Shown: positions 53,142 through 62,084 of the stretch, one piece after another
Layout: the number at the start of each line of letters is the position of its first letter
Numbering within the stretch: position 1 is the stretch's first letter
NCBI GenBank assembly: GCA_038363005.1
Contig: JBBQBI010000020.1
Coordinates: 1-64,000, forward strand
Reading direction: 5' to 3'
Length of the DNA stretch: 64,000 nt
Source of the DNA: JAKOWB01 sp038363005
GTDB lineage: Bacteria > Pseudomonadota > Alphaproteobacteria > Kiloniellales > JACOMY01
Translations under genes and position numbers: made by a program
Notes under the pieces: model-generated
Told to the model about the DNA's origin: nothing
The model's input: only the letters and a program-made list of their open reading frames with translations
Databases searched by the model: none

Positions 53142-54027
53142 GCCGCGCCTGCCGCCGCTGAAGACCCTGGCCGATTTCGCCGCCGCCGGACGCTACCTCT
53201 CCTTCACCAAGGCGGCCGAGGAGCTGGGCGTGACGCACGGCGCGGTCAGCCGCCAGATCAAGGCGCTGGAGGATTTCCTCGGCCAGCCGCTGTTCCGCCG
53301 CCTGACCCGCCGCATCGAGCTGACCGAGGCCGGGCGCGCCTACCTGCCGGCCGTGCAGCGCCTGCTGGACGAGCTGGCGAGCGAGACCGACCGGGTGCGC
53401 CAGGCTGGCGGCGGCCGGCGCCTGACCGTCTCCACCGGGGTCTCCTTCGCCATGAAATGGCTGGCACCGCGGCTGCCGCGCTTCCAGTCGGCGCACCCGG
53501 CGATCGAGTTCCACCTCGACGTCAGCGACCAGGTGCCGGACCTGGAGCGCGGCTTCGCCGACGCCGCCGTCTTTCATGGCACCGGGCGCTTTCCCGGCCT
53601 CGTCGCCGAGCGGGTGTTCGACGAGACGGTCGTGCCGGTCTGCGCGCCGGCGCTGCTGCGCCAAGGACCGGCGCTCCGCAATCCGGCAGACCTGCTGTCT
53701 CGCGTGCTGCTGCACGAGGACCGCATGCTGCCCGACTGGCCGCACTGGTTCGCGGCGCAGGGTGTGACCGGCATCGACACGGCGCGCGGCCCGCGCTTCA
53801 GCCACGGCAGCCTGTTGCTCGAGGCCACGGCGCGCGGCGAGGGTGTCGCCCTGGGCCGCAGCCTGCTGATGGCCGAGGACCTGGCGGCCGGGCGCCTGGT
53901 CAAGCCGCTGGGCGACCTCTCCCTGCCGGCCGAGCGCGGCTTCGACCTGCTCTATCCGGCCGGCGCGCTGCAGCGCCCGGCGGTGGTGTCCTTCCGCGCC
54001 TGGCTACTGCAGGAACGGGACGGCTAG
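53140..54027 (+). CDS. LysR-family transcriptional regulator (GcvA-like)
   Basis: Regulator of 295 residues. The N-terminal HTH is in LADFAAAGRYLSFTKAAEELGVTHGAVSRQIKALEDFLGQPLFRRLTRRIELTEAG. The substrate domain starts near residue 90 with RRLTVSTGVSFAMKWLAPRLPRF. This matches the GcvA/amino-acid-responsive branch, often found beside an oxygenase or dehydrogenase gene. The start codon is covered by the palindrome at 53119-53141. The stop shares a CTAG with the convergent DUF1330 gene. Confidence 0.9.
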   Translation: MPRLPPLKTLADFAAAGRYLSFTKAAEELGVTHGAVSRQIKALEDFLGQPLFRRLTRRIELTEAGRAYLPAVQRLLDELASETDRVRQAGGGRRLTVSTGVSFAMKWLAPRLPRFQSAHPAIEFHLDVSDQVPDLERGFADAAVFHGTGRFPGLVAERVFDETVVPVCAPALLRQGPALRNPADLLSRVLLHEDRMLPDWPHWFAAQGVTGIDTARGPRFSHGSLLLEATARGEGVALGRSLLMAEDLAAGRLVKPLGDLSLPAERGFDLLYPAGALQRPAVVSFRAWLLQERDG

Positions 54028-54311
54028 ACGCCTTCGAGCAGCGTCGCCCGTCCGGTCGCGGCGGCGAAGCGCAGCGGCAGGATCTTCTGGTATTCCGGCG
54101 AGTCATAGAAGCGCTTGGCCGCCGCCATGTCGGGAAACTCCAGGATGACCACGCGGCTGGAGACTGGCTCGCCCTCCAGCACCTCGGGGTTGCCACCCCG
54201 CACGATGAAGCGGCCGCCGTACTGCTGGATCACGCCCGGCGTCTGCGCCGTGTAGAGCTTGTAGGCCTCGGGGTCGGTGATACTGATCTGGGCGAGGAGA
54301 TAGGCGGCCAT
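54024..54311 (-). CDS. DUF1330 family protein
   Basis: Dimeric alpha/beta-barrel protein of 95 residues. AAYLLAQISITDPEAYKLYTAQTPGVIQQYGGRFIVRGG and SRVVILEFPDMAAAKRFYDSPEYQKILPLRFAAA are the complete DUF1330 pattern. No catalytic role is proven for the family. The start is the ATG at 54311 with AAGGAG 9 nt upstream. It overlaps the LysR gene end by the CTAG tetramer. Confidence 0.92.
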   Translation of the reverse strand: MAAYLLAQISITDPEAYKLYTAQTPGVIQQYGGRFIVRGGNPEVLEGEPVSSRVVILEFPDMAAAKRFYDSPEYQKILPLRFAAATGRATLLEGV

Positions 54312-54397
54312 CGGGGCACTCCTTGGAAGCCGGCGCAACGGGCGGCTAGAGTGGCTCAAGCAATCTGCAACGACAACCCGAGGGGAAGGAACGAGAC

Positions 54398-55168
54398 ATG
54401 AGCGGCAGTGGACGGCTGGCCGGCAAGGTGGCCCTGGTGACCGGCGCCGGCAGCGGCTTCGGCGAGGGCATCGCCAAGCGCTTCGTCGAGGAGGGCGCGG
54501 CGGTCGCCGTGGTGGACCTGGACCAGGCGGCGGCCAAACGCGTCGCCGGGGAGCTGGTGAAGGCGGGCGGCAAGGCGCAGGCGATCGTCGCCGACGTCGG
54601 CCGCCAGGATCAGGTCGTGGCGATGATCCAGGCGACCGAGCAGGCCTTTGGGCGGCTCGACCTGCTGGTCAACAACGCCGGCTGGAGCCACAGCAACAAG
54701 CCGGTCGACCAGGTGACCGAGGCGGATTTCGACCGCCTCTTCACCGTCAACGTGAAGGCCATCTTCCTGGCGGTGAACGCGGTGCTGCCGCTGTTCCGCA
54801 AGCAGGGCGGCGGGGTGATCCTCAACACCAGCTCGACCGCGGCGCTGCGGCCGCGCCCAGGCCTGACCTGGTACAACGCCAGCAAGGGCGCGGTGAACAC
54901 CGCCACCAAGTCGCTGGCGGCCGAACTGGCGCCGGACAAGATCCGGGTCAACGCCATCTGCCCGGTGATCGGCGACACCGGGCTGACCACCACCTTCATG
55001 GGGGTGCCTAACACGCCGGAGAACCGCAAGAAGTTCCTGGCCGGCATCCCGCTCGGCCGCTTCTCCACCGCGCTCGACATCGCCAACGCGGCGCTCTTCC
55101 TCTGCTCGGCCGAGGCCGAGTTCCTCACCGGCGTCTGCATGGAGGTCGACGGCGGGCGCTGCATCTAG
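54398..55168 (+). CDS. Short-chain dehydrogenase/reductase (classical SDR)
   Basis: NAD(P)-dependent enzyme of 256 residues. The cofactor motif is VTGAGSGFGEGIA (14-26), followed by NNAG, the catalytic Ser in NTSSTAAL and YNASK with Tyr and Lys; GCMEVDGG-type sequence closes it. Asp at the end of the second strand (VVDLD) favours NAD. It resembles glucose 1-dehydrogenase or 3-oxoacyl reductase annotations, with the actual substrate unknown. GGGGAAGGA precedes the ATG. Divergent from DUF1330 and convergent with the Bax-inhibitor gene. Confidence 0.9.
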   Translation: MSGSGRLAGKVALVTGAGSGFGEGIAKRFVEEGAAVAVVDLDQAAAKRVAGELVKAGGKAQAIVADVGRQDQVVAMIQATEQAFGRLDLLVNNAGWSHSNKPVDQVTEADFDRLFTVNVKAIFLAVNAVLPLFRKQGGGVILNTSSTAALRPRPGLTWYNASKGAVNTATKSLAAELAPDKIRVNAICPVIGDTGLTTTFMGVPNTPENRKKFLAGIPLGRFSTALDIANAALFLCSAEAEFLTGVCMEVDGGRCI

Positions 55169-55170
55169 CC

Positions 55171-55209
55171 GGCAAAGCAAAGGCCCGGCGGTCTTGCGAC
55201 CGCCGGGCC
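55171..55209 (-). terminator. Rho-independent terminator of the Bax-inhibitor gene
   Basis: GGCCCGGCGGTC (55182-55193) pairs fully with GACCGCCGGGCC (55198-55209) around TTGC. On the minus strand it is followed by TTTGCTTTGCC. It lies 28 bp after the Bax-inhibitor stop. On the plus strand no T-run follows, so it is a weaker end for the SDR transcript. Confidence 0.85.
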
Positions 55210-55236
55210 CGGTACTTGCATCCAGGATGACGCGGA

Positions 55237-55959
55237 TCAGTTGCTCCGCAGCGCGCCCAGGATGTTGAGGATGTAGATGAACAGCGTGATGAAGGAGCCG
55301 TAGAGCGCGAAGGCACCGAAGATCGCCTTGCGCTTGGCCTGCTCGTCCCCATCAGCCGCGACGTACATGTTCTTGATCATCTGCGTCTCGTAGGCGGTGA
55401 TGGCCGAGAAGAGCAGCACCACGGCGCAGGAGATCAGCAGGCCGAAGCCCATGTCCTGCACGAAGATCATGTTCACCAGCAGCGCGATAAAGAGACCGAT
55501 GACGGCCATCGTGAAGAAGGTCGCGAAGGCCGACAGGTTGCGGTGCGTGGTGTAGCCATAGATCGACACGCCGGCGAAGGTGCCCGCGGTGATCAGGAAG
55601 GCCCGCACGATGAGCATCGGGTCCTGCTGTCCGTAGACGAAGAACATCGGTGCCAGCAGGGCGCCCCAGAGGCCGGCGTAGACCCAGAAGCAGACCTGGG
55701 CCGCGACCATGGAGCCGGTCATCATCACGCGGGGCGCGAACCAGCCCAGCGCCATAATGCCAATGAAGAACACCCAGAACATCTTGCTGACGGCTTCCAC
55801 CAGCGCGAGGTTCGAGGCAAAGGCGAAGGCGATTGCGCCGGTGAAGGCGACGCCCAGCGCCATGTAGTTATAGACGCGCAGCATGTAGTTGCGCAGCCCC
55901 ACGTCGACGTCAGCGCCGACGCGGGTCTGGGTCACTACCCTCGGATTGGGTCCAACCAT
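55237..55959 (-). CDS. Bax inhibitor-1/YccA family membrane protein
   Basis: Membrane protein of 240 residues with seven predicted helices. YMLRVYNYMALGVAFTGAIA opens the BI-1 domain, THRNLSAFATFF and the MGFGLLISCAVVLLFSAITAYETQMIKNMY block with the conserved Glu/Asp pair follow, and the C-terminal helix FGAFALYGSFITLFIYIL is typical. BI-1 proteins act as pH-dependent Ca2+ leak channels; in bacteria YccA also binds FtsH. Single-gene unit with its own terminator. Confidence 0.93.
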   Translation of the reverse strand: MVGPNPRVVTQTRVGADVDVGLRNYMLRVYNYMALGVAFTGAIAFAFASNLALVEAVSKMFWVFFIGIMALGWFAPRVMMTGSMVAAQVCFWVYAGLWGALLAPMFFVYGQQDPMLIVRAFLITAGTFAGVSIYGYTTHRNLSAFATFFTMAVIGLFIALLVNMIFVQDMGFGLLISCAVVLLFSAITAYETQMIKNMYVAADGDEQAKRKAIFGAFALYGSFITLFIYILNILGALRSN

Positions 55960-56102
55960 CGGTCTTCAGTCTCCCACCAGCTTCGTCAGGCCCACAGCCT
56001 AACCCGAGGGGATATATTGTCCAAGAATGACCGGGATTCAATAGACTCAGGCGCCAGACGCGGGGACAAAAGCCGGCGGCGGCTTTGCCGCAGCGGCGTT
56101 GC

Positions 56103-58625
56103 CTACTCGTTTCGCAGCAGTGGCGCGGCCTTGCCGCCCAGCGCCCGCCAGGTCCCGGCCAGCCCGAACAGCGTGGTCACCAGCAGCCCGGCGGCCAGGG
56201 TCCAGACCAGCGGCGGCGCCAGCAGGAAGAAGGGGGTGTTCATTACCGCCTCCAGCACCAGGGCGGCGGCCAGGCTGCCCAGGATCGCCGCCAGCAGGGC
56301 CGTGGCCAGCCCCAGCAGGGCGAATTCCAGCAGCAGGCTGCCGATCAGCAGGCGCCGGGTGGCGCCCAGCACCTTCAGCACCACCGCGTCATAGCGCCGC
56401 CGCCGTTCGCCCGCCGCCACCGCGCCGGCCAGCACCAGCAGCCCGGCCAGCACCGTGACGCCGCCGGTGCCGCCGATGGCGCCAGCCACCGCGCCCAGCA
56501 TCTCGCCGAAGCTGGCCAGGGCGTCGCGCACCCGGATCGCCGAGACGTTGGGGAAGGCGTCGGTCACCGCGCGTTCTAGCGCCGCCTCGTGCGCGGCATC
56601 GACCCGCACCGTGGCCAAGTGCGAGGCCGGCGCGGCCTCCAGCAGGCCGGGCGAGAAGATCATCACGAAGTTGATCTTCAGGTCGGCCCACTCGATCGGC
56701 CGGAAGGAGGCGATCGCCGCGGTGACGTCGCGGCCATAGACATTGACCGTAAGGGTATCGCCAAGCCGCAGGCCCAGCGCGTCGCCCACCGCCTTGTCGA
56801 GCGAGACCAGCGGCGGTCCGCTGTAGTCGGCCGGCCACCATTGCCCGGCTGACAGCGTGGTGCCCTCTGGCAGCGCCTTGGCCCAGGTCAGTCCGCGGTC
56901 GCTCTGGAACACCCAGGCGACCTCGGGCGGCAGGGACATGTCCTCCGGGCGCTGGCCGTTCACCGCGCTGATGCGGCCGCGCAGCATGGGCACGCGGGTC
57001 GCCTCGGTCACCCCGGCGAAGCCCCCGACCAGCGCGTCATAGGCCGCCGCCTGGTCGTTCTGGATATCGAGGAAATAGAAGGTCGGCGCGTTGGCCGGAA
57101 TCTCCTCCGACACCTGGCGGTCGAGGTTAGCCTGGATCAGCGCCACCGCCGCCAGCACAGTCAGGCCGAGGCCGAGCGAGACCACCACGCTGGCGGTCGG
57201 CGCGCCGGGCCGGTGCAGGTTGCCCAGCGCCAGGCGCCAGCTGGTGCGGCGCGGTCGCGGCAGGCGCCGGGCCAGCCAGATCAGCCCGGCGGCGGCCAAG
57301 CGGAAGGCCAGCAGCACGACGACCGCGGCGGCCAGGAAGCCGAGCGCGAAGAGCCGGTCGTCGGACCCCAGCACCACCAGCAGGGCGATGCCGCCGCCGA
57401 GCAACGCCAGCGCCGGCCACAGCCAGCCCGGCGCGCGCCGGCGGCGCGTCTCCAGGTGGCCGCGGAACAGCCCGGCGGCCGGCAGGCGCTGCGCCCGGGC
57501 CAGCGGCGACAGTGCGAAGAGCAGCGCCGTGGCCAGGCCCAGCGTGCCGGCGACCAGCAGCGGCAGCGGTGCCGGCGCGCCGCCCAGCGTCAGGTTCAGG
57601 CGCTCGGCCAGCAGCGGCGCCAGCAGGCTGGGCGCCAGCGCGCCGACCGCCAGGCCGATGGCGGTGCCCAGCGCCGCCAGCACCAGCACCTGCAGCAGAT
57701 AGATCCGGGTGATCAGGCCGCCGGCCGCGCCCAGGCATTTCAAGGTGGCGATGGTGTTGCGCCGGCCCTCCAGGTGCGCCCGTACCGCATTGGCGACGCC
57801 GACGCCGCCGACCAGCAGCGCGGTCAGGCCGACCAGGGTCATGAACAGCCGCACCCGCTCGACGAAGCGCGACAGCCCGGGCGCCGCCTCGTCCAGCCCG
57901 CGCACGCGCCAGCCGGCCTCGGGAAAGGCCGCATCCAGGCGCGCCTTCCAGGCGGCATAGCTCTCGCCCGCCGGCAGGTCGAGGCGCAGCTGGCGATAGA
58001 CCAGGCTGCCGGGCCCGACCAGGCCGGTGCTGGGCAGCGCCTCCAGCGCGATCAGCGCGCGCGGCCCCAGGGTGAAGGCGCGCGCCGCGCGGTCGGGCTC
58101 GTGCACCAGTGTGGCGCGGATCTGGAAGCTGCCCTCGCCCAAGGTGATGTGGTCGCCCAGCGCCAGGCCCAGGCGCGGCAGCAGGTCGGCCTCCACCACT
58201 ACGCCATAGACGCCGTCCCGCAGGCCCAGCGCCGCGGTCAGCGACAGCGGCGGCTCCATAGTCAGCAGGCCATGCAGTGGATAGGCGTCGTCCACCGCCT
58301 TCAGCTCGACCAGCCGCCGCTCGCCGGCGTCGGCGCGCGCCATGGCGCGCAGCTCGGCGGTCTGCGACAGCCGGCTGGCGTTGGCCGCCAGCCAGGCTTG
58401 TTCCGTCGCCTCTGGCGGACGGTTGAACAGCCGCAGCTCGACCTCGCCGCCAAGCAGCGCGCGCGCATCGCGGTCGAGGCCGGCCAGCAGCTCGGCCGAC
58501 ACCGTGCCGACGGTGGCCAGCGCGGCGACGCCCAGCGCCAGGCAGGCCAGGAAGACGCGGAAGCCGCGCACACCGCCGCGCAGCTCGCGCCGCATCAACC
58601 GCCAGGCCAGCGCCCAGGTGGCCAT
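56103..58625 (-). CDS. ABC transporter permease, FtsX/MacB type (YbbP-like)
   Basis: Permease of 840 residues. It has one helix near the N-terminus, a large periplasmic domain (about 50-245) and then two FtsX cores: three helices at about 255-375, another hydrophobic block at about 400-460, a second periplasmic domain (about 500-690) and three final helices. This ten-helix plan matches YbbP, the partner of YbbA, which is linked to export or extraction of lipids and to the TesA thioesterase locus in E. coli. TesA is encoded nearby here too, on the other strand. The start ATG overlaps the ATPase stop by one base (TGATG). Confidence 0.88.
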   Translation of the reverse strand: MATWALAWRLMRRELRGGVRGFRVFLACLALGVAALATVGTVSAELLAGLDRDARALLGGEVELRLFNRPPEATEQAWLAANASRLSQTAELRAMARADAGERRLVELKAVDDAYPLHGLLTMEPPLSLTAALGLRDGVYGVVVEADLLPRLGLALGDHITLGEGSFQIRATLVHEPDRAARAFTLGPRALIALEALPSTGLVGPGSLVYRQLRLDLPAGESYAAWKARLDAAFPEAGWRVRGLDEAAPGLSRFVERVRLFMTLVGLTALLVGGVGVANAVRAHLEGRRNTIATLKCLGAAGGLITRIYLLQVLVLAALGTAIGLAVGALAPSLLAPLLAERLNLTLGGAPAPLPLLVAGTLGLATALLFALSPLARAQRLPAAGLFRGHLETRRRRAPGWLWPALALLGGGIALLVVLGSDDRLFALGFLAAAVVVLLAFRLAAAGLIWLARRLPRPRRTSWRLALGNLHRPGAPTASVVVSLGLGLTVLAAVALIQANLDRQVSEEIPANAPTFYFLDIQNDQAAAYDALVGGFAGVTEATRVPMLRGRISAVNGQRPEDMSLPPEVAWVFQSDRGLTWAKALPEGTTLSAGQWWPADYSGPPLVSLDKAVGDALGLRLGDTLTVNVYGRDVTAAIASFRPIEWADLKINFVMIFSPGLLEAAPASHLATVRVDAAHEAALERAVTDAFPNVSAIRVRDALASFGEMLGAVAGAIGGTGGVTVLAGLLVLAGAVAAGERRRRYDAVVLKVLGATRRLLIGSLLLEFALLGLATALLAAILGSLAAALVLEAVMNTPFFLLAPPLVWTLAAGLLVTTLFGLAGTWRALGGKAAPLLRNE

Positions 58626-59302
58626 CAGGCGGCGGCCCGCTCGTCCTGCACGATACGGCCGTCCGCCATCTGCAGCCGGCGGGCGCAGCGCGCCGCCAGC
58701 GCCGGGTCATGGGTGATCAGCAGCAGCGTCTGGCCGCCCTCGCCCGCCAGGCGGAACAGCAGCTCGATGACCTGTTCGCCGGTGGCGCCGTCCAGGTTGC
58801 CAGTCGGCTCATCCGCCAGCAGCAGCTTGGGCTGCGCCACCAGGGCGCGGGCCAGCGCGGTGCGCTGCTGCTCGCCGCCCGACAGCTGGCCGGGGTAGTG
58901 CGTCAGGCGATGGCCCAGGCCGACGGACTCCAGCGCCTCGGCGGCGCGCGCGAAGGCATCGCGGCGGCCGGCCAACTCCAGCGGCACGGCGACGTTTTCC
59001 TGCGCCGTCATGGTGGGCACCAGGTGGAAATCCTGGAACACGATGCCGATGGAATCGCGGCGCAGTGTTGCCAGCGCATCCTCGCCCCGGCCGGCGAAAT
59101 CGACGCCGGCGACGCGGACCTTGCCGCCGGTGGCCTGCTCCAGTCCGGCCAGGATCATCAGCAGCGAGGTCTTGCCGGATCCCGAAGGCCCAACCAGCGC
59201 GACGCTTTCACCGGCGCCGACCGTCAGGTCAATGCCGCGCAGGATGGCGACCGGCCCGGCCAGGGACGGCAGCGTCAGCTCGACGCCGGACAATTCGATC
59301 AT
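58625..59302 (-). CDS. ABC transporter ATP-binding protein (YbbA/LolD type)
   Basis: ATPase of 225 residues. Walker A is GPSGSGKT (38-45), the Q-loop is FQDFHLVPTMTA, the signature LSGGEQQR (141-148), Walker B LLLADEPTGNLD and the H-loop LLITHD. The LDGATGEQV end of Walker B and the small size are typical of MacB/LolD/YbbA ATPases. It couples to the permease at 56103-58625. I chose the ATG at 59302 (MIELSGVELT); the long upstream extension has no RBS and overlaps the divergent control region. Confidence 0.92.
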   Translation of the reverse strand: MIELSGVELTLPSLAGPVAILRGIDLTVGAGESVALVGPSGSGKTSLLMILAGLEQATGGKVRVAGVDFAGRGEDALATLRRDSIGIVFQDFHLVPTMTAQENVAVPLELAGRRDAFARAAEALESVGLGHRLTHYPGQLSGGEQQRTALARALVAQPKLLLADEPTGNLDGATGEQVIELLFRLAGEGGQTLLLITHDPALAARCARRLQMADGRIVQDERAAA

Positions 59303-59513
59303 GCGGGGGGCTATCCATTGGGATGGGCGACCCCTGGAATATGGGCCGCGCAGGCGGCGGATCAACGGCGGCGCCGCGCGTGGCCGAGACGGCGAGGCAA
59401 CGCGGCAGGGGGTTTCTCCAGCGTGTCCCCTTGATTGCGCAAAGTGGCCACGGCACCCGCGTCCCGCAACGCTTGGGCTTGATCGCCCCGGCTGCCGGGC
59501 GCATGTCATGGGC

Positions 59514-60164
59514 ATGACGTTCGCGCTTTCCCGCCGTGGCCTGCTGTTTGCCGCCGCTGCCCTTGCCCTCTTGCCCCGTGCCGCACAGGCCGCGCCGGTC
59601 CGGCTGCTGGGCTACGGCGATTCGCTGATGGCGGGCTACGGCTTGGGGCCAAAGGACGCGCTGCCGGCGCAGCTCGAGGCGGCGCTGCAAGCCGCCGGGC
59701 GCGCGGTGACGGTGATCAACGGTGGCGTCTCGGGCGACACCGCGGCGGCCGGCCTGGCGCGCGCCGACTGGACGCTGGCGGAGAAGCCCGACGCGGTCTT
59801 CCTCTGCCTCGGCGCCAACGATTTCCTGCGCGGGCTGGACCCCACCGAGACCGAGGCCAACCTGCGCGCGCTGATGCAGGCCTTCGCCGACCGCAAGCTG
59901 CCGGTCCTGCTGGCCGGCATGCTGGCACCGCAGAACCTGGGCGCCGACTATGCGCAGGCGTTCGACGGCATCTTCCCGCGCCTGGCGCAGGAATTCGACG
60001 CCGTCTACTACCCCTTCCTGCTCGACGGCGTGGCGCTGGATCCGGCGCTGAACCAGGGCGACGGAATTCATCCCAACGCCGCCGGGGTCGCGGTCATCGT
60101 CGAGCGCATCTTGCCGTCGGTCGAGACGCTGCTCGACCGCGTCCAGGCGCCGGCGAGCCAGTAG
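59514..60164 (+). CDS. tesA: Arylesterase/lysophospholipase TesA-like (GDSL hydrolase)
   Basis: SGNH hydrolase of 216 residues with an N-terminal signal peptide carrying RR (SRRGLLFAAAALALLPRAAQA), so periplasmic. Catalytic Ser37 is in GYGDSLMAGYGL, the oxyanion Gly and Asn are in NGGVSGDT and LGANDFLRG, and the Asp/His pair is in DGIHPNAAG. TesA hydrolyses acyl-CoA, acyl-ACP and aryl esters in vitro. It is divergent from the YbbA/YbbP genes, the same neighbours as in E. coli. A second ATG lies 6 nt upstream at 59508 and cannot be excluded as the start. Confidence 0.9.
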   Translation: MTFALSRRGLLFAAAALALLPRAAQAAPVRLLGYGDSLMAGYGLGPKDALPAQLEAALQAAGRAVTVINGGVSGDTAAAGLARADWTLAEKPDAVFLCLGANDFLRGLDPTETEANLRALMQAFADRKLPVLLAGMLAPQNLGADYAQAFDGIFPRLAQEFDAVYYPFLLDGVALDPALNQGDGIHPNAAGVAVIVERILPSVETLLDRVQAPASQ

Positions 60165-60181
60165 GGCGGAAGGAGGCAGCC

Positions 60182-61306
60182 ATGAGCCAGGTTGGCGAAG
60201 CGAGCTTCCGGGCCGGCTATGCCGCCGGCGGCGACTGGCAGACGGCCTTTTCGGCCGCGCTGGCCGACGCCTGGCCGCTGCCCCAGGGCGCCAACCTGGG
60301 CTTCGTCTATGCCACCGACTACTACGCCTCGCACTTCGGCGAGATCGTCGAGCGGCTGCGCGCCGAGACCGGCATCCAGGACTGGAGCGGCACCGTCGGC
60401 CTGGGCATCGCCACGCCGGAGGGCGAGGTCTTCGACCGCCCGGCGCTGGCCATCATGGCCGGGCGCTTCCCGGCGGATTCCTATCGGCTGTTCGGCCCGG
60501 TGAGCCAGAGCGCCGAGCTGGGCGCGCTAGCGCCCGACTGGCTGGCCGCGCAGCTCGGCACCGTGGCGCTGCTGCAGGGCGATCCGCGTACGCCGGAGCT
60601 GGAGACCCTGATCGGCGACCTCTGCGAGGCTGCCAAGACCTTCCCGCTGGGCGGCCTGACCGCCTCGCGTGCTGGCCCGGCCTCGGCCATCGGCGGGCGC
60701 GCCGGTGGCCTGTCGGGTGTGCTGTTCGGCGCCGCCGTGCCGATCGTCAGCGGCCTGTCGCAGGGCTGCGCGCCGCTGGGCCCGGCGATGAGCATCACCG
60801 CCGCCGACGGCAACGTGATCTCCGCCATCGATGGCCGCCCGGCGGCCGAGGTGCTGATCGAGGCGGTCGACCGCCACTTCGGCGGCCGCCTGTCGGAGGC
60901 CTGGGGCCACGTGCATCCTGCCTTCCCGGTGCCGGGGCGCGACCGCGACGACTACCTGGTGCGCAACTTCGTCGGGCTGGACGCCGACAAGGGCCTGGTG
61001 GCGGTGAGCGACCTGGTGGAGCCGGGGCAGAAGATCCTGTTCTGCCGCCGCGACCAGCAGGGCGCCCGGCAGGACCTCGACCGCATGCTGGCCGACGTGG
61101 CGCGCCGCGCCGAGGGTCGCGCCAAGGCCGGGCTCTATTTCTCCTGCGTGGCGCGCGGGCCCAATCTCTTCGGACCCGACGGCGCCGAGATGCGGCAGAT
61201 CCGCCAGACGCTGGGCGAGATTCCGCTGATTGGCTTCTATGCCGGTGGCGAGATCAGCGGCGACCGCCTCTATGGCTACACCGGCGTGCTGGCGCTCTTC
61301 GTCTAG
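60182..61306 (+). CDS. FIST-domain signal/sensor protein
   Basis: Protein of 374 residues with FIST N- and C-terminal domains. Blocks include ANLGFVYATDYYASHFGEIVERLRAETGI, WSGTVGLGIATPEGEVFDRPALAIM, VSGLSQGCAPLGPAMSITAADGNVI and the last LYFSCVARGPNLFGPDGAEMRQIRQTL with PLIGFYAGGEISG. The FIST fold is proposed to bind amino acids or other small ligands and often links to kinases or cyclases. No effector domain is attached here. GGAAGGAGG precedes the ATG; it follows tesA by 17 bp and is probably in its operon. Confidence 0.88.
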   Translation: MSQVGEASFRAGYAAGGDWQTAFSAALADAWPLPQGANLGFVYATDYYASHFGEIVERLRAETGIQDWSGTVGLGIATPEGEVFDRPALAIMAGRFPADSYRLFGPVSQSAELGALAPDWLAAQLGTVALLQGDPRTPELETLIGDLCEAAKTFPLGGLTASRAGPASAIGGRAGGLSGVLFGAAVPIVSGLSQGCAPLGPAMSITAADGNVISAIDGRPAAEVLIEAVDRHFGGRLSEAWGHVHPAFPVPGRDRDDYLVRNFVGLDADKGLVAVSDLVEPGQKILFCRRDQQGARQDLDRMLADVARRAEGRAKAGLYFSCVARGPNLFGPDGAEMRQIRQTLGEIPLIGFYAGGEISGDRLYGYTGVLALFV

Positions 61307-62028
61307 GCCGCCGCCTTGACGCGCGCGTCGTAGAAGTCGGCAAGCGCACCCAGCGCCGCGCCGCCATCGCCGGCGAAGGACGCGCCGTGCATCAGCGCCA
61401 GAGTGCTGGGCGCCAGCGCGGCGAGCCTGCGGATGGTCGGCGCGGTGACGACGGTCAGCGCGGTGGCACGAAAGGCTTCCTCGGCCGCCGCCGCCGGGCC
61501 GACGATGTCGCTCTCCACCAGCGCCGCACCCTGCCCCAGATGGGTGAAGAGGTCGCCGCAGAGCAGTGTGCCAGCGCTTTCCTCGAAGATCACGCCGGCC
61601 TCCCAGCCGTGCGGAACGTGCGGCGTGTCGCACCAGCGGACGCGCTTGCCGCCGATATCCAGGACCTCGCCGTCATTCAGCGGCCGCGGCGGCCGGTCAG
61701 CCAGGTCGTTCAGCGAGACCATGCAGGCGGTCTGGCCGTGCAGCACCTGCGCCTGCGGCGCCGCCGCCAGCCAGAGATTCATGGCGCCGCATTCGTCGGC
61801 CTCGACGTGGCCGAAGGAGATCCAGCGCAGCTGCTCCAGCGGCAGCACCCGCGCCACCGCGGCGGAAACCAACGGGAACATCCCGCGCGGACCGCAGTGG
61901 AACAGCAGCGGCTCCTCGGCCAGCAGCAGGAACTGGTTGAAGGTGAAGCCGGCCGGCGGCGCGATCTGCGGCACGAAGGTGGAGAAACGGAAGAGACCCG
62001 GGGCGATCTCGTCGGTTCTGGTGTCCAT
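61303..62028 (-). CDS. MBL-fold protein of the ODP/flavodiiron-type family
   Basis: Protein of 241 residues. The metal motif reads GHVEADECGAMN (from 73): the HxExDx form typical of diiron ODP domains with Glu79 at the position of the usual His. This is a common variant in the subfamily. CGDLFTHLGQG and LMHGASFAG supply the later ligands. There is no flavodoxin domain, so it is not a full flavodiiron NO/O2 reductase; it may use oxygen or a peroxide, or be a hydrolase. GGAG precedes the ATG at 62028. It is 57 bp downstream of the TauD-type gene and shares CTAG with the convergent FIST gene. Confidence 0.72.
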   Translation of the reverse strand: MDTRTDEIAPGLFRFSTFVPQIAPPAGFTFNQFLLLAEEPLLFHCGPRGMFPLVSAAVARVLPLEQLRWISFGHVEADECGAMNLWLAAAPQAQVLHGQTACMVSLNDLADRPPRPLNDGEVLDIGGKRVRWCDTPHVPHGWEAGVIFEESAGTLLCGDLFTHLGQGAALVESDIVGPAAAAEEAFRATALTVVTAPTIRRLAALAPSTLALMHGASFAGDGGAALGALADFYDARVKAAA

Positions 62029-62049
62029 CGGCAGGACTCCTCGCTGAGC

Positions 62050-62083
62050 GAAAGCCCCTCTCTCATCGGGAGGGAGGAAAGGG
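62050..62083. repeat. Degenerate fragment of the CCCTCTCCC repeat
   Basis: GAAAGCCCCTCTCTCATCGG and GAGGGAGGAAAGGGCC closely resemble the right copy at 27017-27050 and the fragment at 1001-1027. The hairpin CCTCTCTCATCGGGAGGGAGG lies between the TauD stop and the ODP-type gene. Confidence 0.5.
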
Positions 62084-62084
62084 C

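Noticed and set aside
61303..62028. Full flavodiiron NO/O2 reductase
   Set aside because: Only the metal-binding ODP-type half is encoded; no flavodoxin domain or rubredoxin gene follows.
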